This document shows, piece after piece, positions 61,885 through 64,000 of a DNA stretch of 64,000 nucleotides. How positions within the stretch are numbered: position 1 is the first letter of the stretch; each line of letters opens with the position of its first letter. Both the position numbers and the translations under genes were made by a program. Below the pieces are notes generated by a model, which was not told where the DNA came from, ran no database searches, and saw nothing but the letters and a program-made list of their open reading frames with translations. The stretch comes from Galaxea fascicularis (taxonomy: Eukaryota; Cnidaria; Anthozoa; Scleractinia; Euphylliidae), in contig OX419340.1 of NCBI GenBank assembly GCA_948470475.1, positions 23,424,067 through 23,488,066 on the forward strand. The letters are read 5' to 3'.

Positions 61885-62602
61885 TTAACTTGTATTTTGT
61901 TCTTTGTCTACTAGGCCATTAGCTCTACTGTAGCTGTTTCGAGCTGTACTGACAGCCTTAGTTATCAATCGTGTGCCACTTAAGATTCTTTTGACTGTTC
62001 TTTGCACATTCTCTTTCCTTTCATTGGACATTTTATCAACTGAATTCTGTGCCACCTTCTTTGCGTTATCTAATTCACGTTCCTCTTCAGCTTTCACCCC
62101 TAGCTGCGCCGTAACTGGATTTGAAACTTTATCCTCATTGTTTGTTCTGTCGCCTAAACTCTGCTTATTCAAGAAAGGTTGTAGTATGGCTGTGTTTTTA
62201 TTAACTGTTCTGTAAGACCCAATCATCTTTGGAGCTGAGAACTTGACCACATCTACATCAGCTGCTAGTCGGGTTGCCCGAAGTTTCTCAGGACGCCTCT
62301 TTTCAACGTTGAACGGCTTGTTTGGTTGGAGCACCTTCCCAAATCCTGACATTGATAAAGATTCCTTGACAAAGTCTAAAGGTACCCGACCAAGCACGCC
62401 ATCAAAACGGTTTTTGGTCACCTAAGCGAAAGTAGAGCGCAAATTGACTTATGATAAAACAACACACAAGACAACTAAAAAATCTAAAACTTGCTTAATT
62501 TGGACACCTTCAACCACACAGCCAGCATGGCCAGAGCCATTACAAGGAAAGGGTTTAGAATCCGTTACTTCCAGTTTAGTATAGGTAATCACATGATTCC
62601 GA

Positions 62603-62638
<36 letters not shown>

Positions 62639-63386
62639 TCAAAGACCAACAAAATTGCACGAGCCCGTAGGGCTTAATGCGATGCAAATCAGTTTGTGAC
62701 GTCAATTCAAGAATAGACCCACGCCCCTTCTCACTCGGTCATGTACCAAATGATGCTTATTTTTTCGTAAGTTTGGAAGCCTATAAATAGCCAACCGTTG
62801 GCAAAAAAGAACAAAAAACAACGCAATGCTTTTCCAACAGGTGCAAAGATTTGTTTTAGCTAAAAAAAGTATTTTGGGGTTAGGTGCACTTTAAACATCT
62901 ACTCGACAAGCGAGGAATCCTAACACAAATGCATCAGTAATGAATTACGAACAATAACACTGAAGAGCATCACGTCCCCAATAGCATTACAGCAAAGTAC
63001 AACATGGGACAAATGGGATCTATTTGTTTTACACATTGTTTTCTTCGACTCATGACGTCAATGGTGCTTCTATGATCGCTAACTCGTGTAAACCAATCAA
63101 AACACGAGGTTTACGTCGTCCATTGGACAAATATATTTAACTCTACGAGTAGTCTCGTCTTTTTCTTGGAAATAGTAAAGCGAGTCGGGAAGCGAGTTCA
63201 CCTCCATTTCCCTCGAAACGAAAAACAAAAGCATTCAACTCCGGATATTTACCGGTAATGACTAACCTGTAGATATTTTTGCGCCGTCCCTTTCTTGTTC
63301 TGTAGAATGATCACATTATCAGCTTCTTGGCTTGCTTTGGCGGAGCCGAAAATTGACGCAGTCTGGAGTTCAACGTCTTCATTTTC
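61885..63386 (-). CDS. TWNK: Twinkle mitochondrial DNA helicase, C-terminal two exons (partial)
   Basis: The exon at 63386-63267 (120 nt) encodes [20 protein letters not shown] through [20 protein letters not shown]. This is the highly conserved part of the hexameric helicase domain of Twinkle ([12 protein letters not shown]). The last exon at 62421-61885 begins [17 protein letters not shown], the family's closing motif. The junctions are TTTCACAG|GAA, CTACAG|GTTAGT and CGCTTAG|GTG, in phase 0. Twinkle unwinds mitochondrial DNA at the replication fork. After the conserved motif the protein continues about 160 residues, Lys/Arg-rich and partly helical ([18 protein letters not shown]), longer than the tail I recall for vertebrates. 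Earlier exons lie beyond 64000. Confidence 0.85.
62422..63266 (-). other. Last intron of the Twinkle gene
   Basis: 845 bp with a repeat-like stretch (about 62640-62890, including GCACGAGCCCGTAGGGCTTAA). No other feature is supported. Confidence 0.5.
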
Positions 63387-64000
63387 CTGTGAAAGGAAAA
63401 AGACGCTGGATGTAAAACAACATTCCACGTAAAACGATTCTTCGCAGCTCTGATAACGGAACAGAAGCGTGTCGAAATAAATTGCGCTATTTTTTTGTAT
63501 CTTGTTGTGTGAATCAGGATACATCACGCAACTTCATGTACTTGGCCGTGCATTTCATTTTCCAGGACAAATTATCACAAGAGCAACCCCCCAAAGCGAA
63601 CCACGATTGAATCAACCGAGCAGTTACTGTCTACAGGCGGTGTTCCCCTACAACAATGAACCGTTTTATTACAACGTCGGCGAGTCTGTCGAGATTCACA
63701 CATTTGACTCATTGGGCTCAGTGTTACTCATACTATTTTACGTCCGGTTCAAACGTCGAATGTCTTATGTGCCGAATCGAATGCTAATTAAGTCTTAGAT
63801 CTGACTTTATATAACGCACATGAGAAATTCGACGTATGAAATGGGCCTTAAGTACCACAAGAAACATAATAGAGACTGGAAAGGGGAAAATGAGTGTTGA
63901 CACGGAGTCTCAAACAACTGACGGGAAAATGCTTCGACTTTAAAGAGGACTAAAAAGGACGAGGTGACAACATGAACGACGTTTTTTCACTGCGAATGCG
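63387..64000 (-). other. Upstream Twinkle intron, repeat-derived
   Basis: No earlier Twinkle exon could be recognised. The plus-strand ORF at 63502-63798 seems to be repeat sequence (GTCCGGTTCAAACGTCGAAT, GACGTATGAAATGGGCCTTA) and is not called a gene. Confidence 0.4.

Noticed and set aside
63502..63798. 98-residue plus-strand ORF at the right edge
   Set aside because: It looks like dispersed repeat sequence and lies in an intron of the opposite-strand Twinkle gene.

Overview
The window is nuclear DNA of an animal. Genes carry many short introns with standard GT/AG junctions, there is no operon structure, and mobile elements take up most of the sequence. A QRICH2-like ciliary gene, the mitochondrial helicase Twinkle and a tandem pair of BTB-TLDc genes, together with the repeat families, suggest a cnidarian, most likely a stony coral or sea anemone. 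The host assignment is inference; the gene families are read from translations.

Layout. 1-2370 holds two tandem-repeat arrays (about 50 bp and 144 bp units), followed by a dead LINE tail (2783-3392). 4163-7740 and 15223-17058 are two minus-strand paralogues, each an N-terminal coiled coil, a T1/BTB domain and a TLDc domain, each with one phase-1 intron at the same place. Between them lie a 56-bp inverted repeat, a long hairpin, a 2.0-kb transposon with TIRs over 400 bp and decayed integrase-like coding, and a TTAA-flanked element carrying a LINE fragment.

17162-27581 is one giant insertion flanked by the 8-bp direct repeat TTCCAAAG. It has short terminal inverted repeats, then 2.5 kb and 5.2 kb of 10/20-bp CTTAG repeats facing each other as inverted arms, and a core with reverse-transcriptase debris and an exon-like ORF. 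It separates the start codons of the second BTB-TLDc gene and of the QRICH2-like gene; without it they would be head to head about 320 bp apart.

27802-59897 is the QRICH2-like gene on the plus strand. I resolve 22 exons that join in phase into 827 codons, with a match to the RFX X-box 95 bp before the ATG. Its introns hold many MITEs, tRNA-derived SINEs and a LINE fragment. Intron 20 holds a 7-kb element with about 130-bp TIRs and a spliced minus-strand gene. That gene's product has the acidic-residue pattern of FEN1/XPG-type PIN nucleases and a CXC-like cysteine tail, and I see no DDE transposase. This element and the giant CTTAG element are the best candidates for poorly described systems.

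61885-63386 holds the last two exons of Twinkle on the minus strand, convergent with QRICH2; the rest of that gene lies beyond the window.
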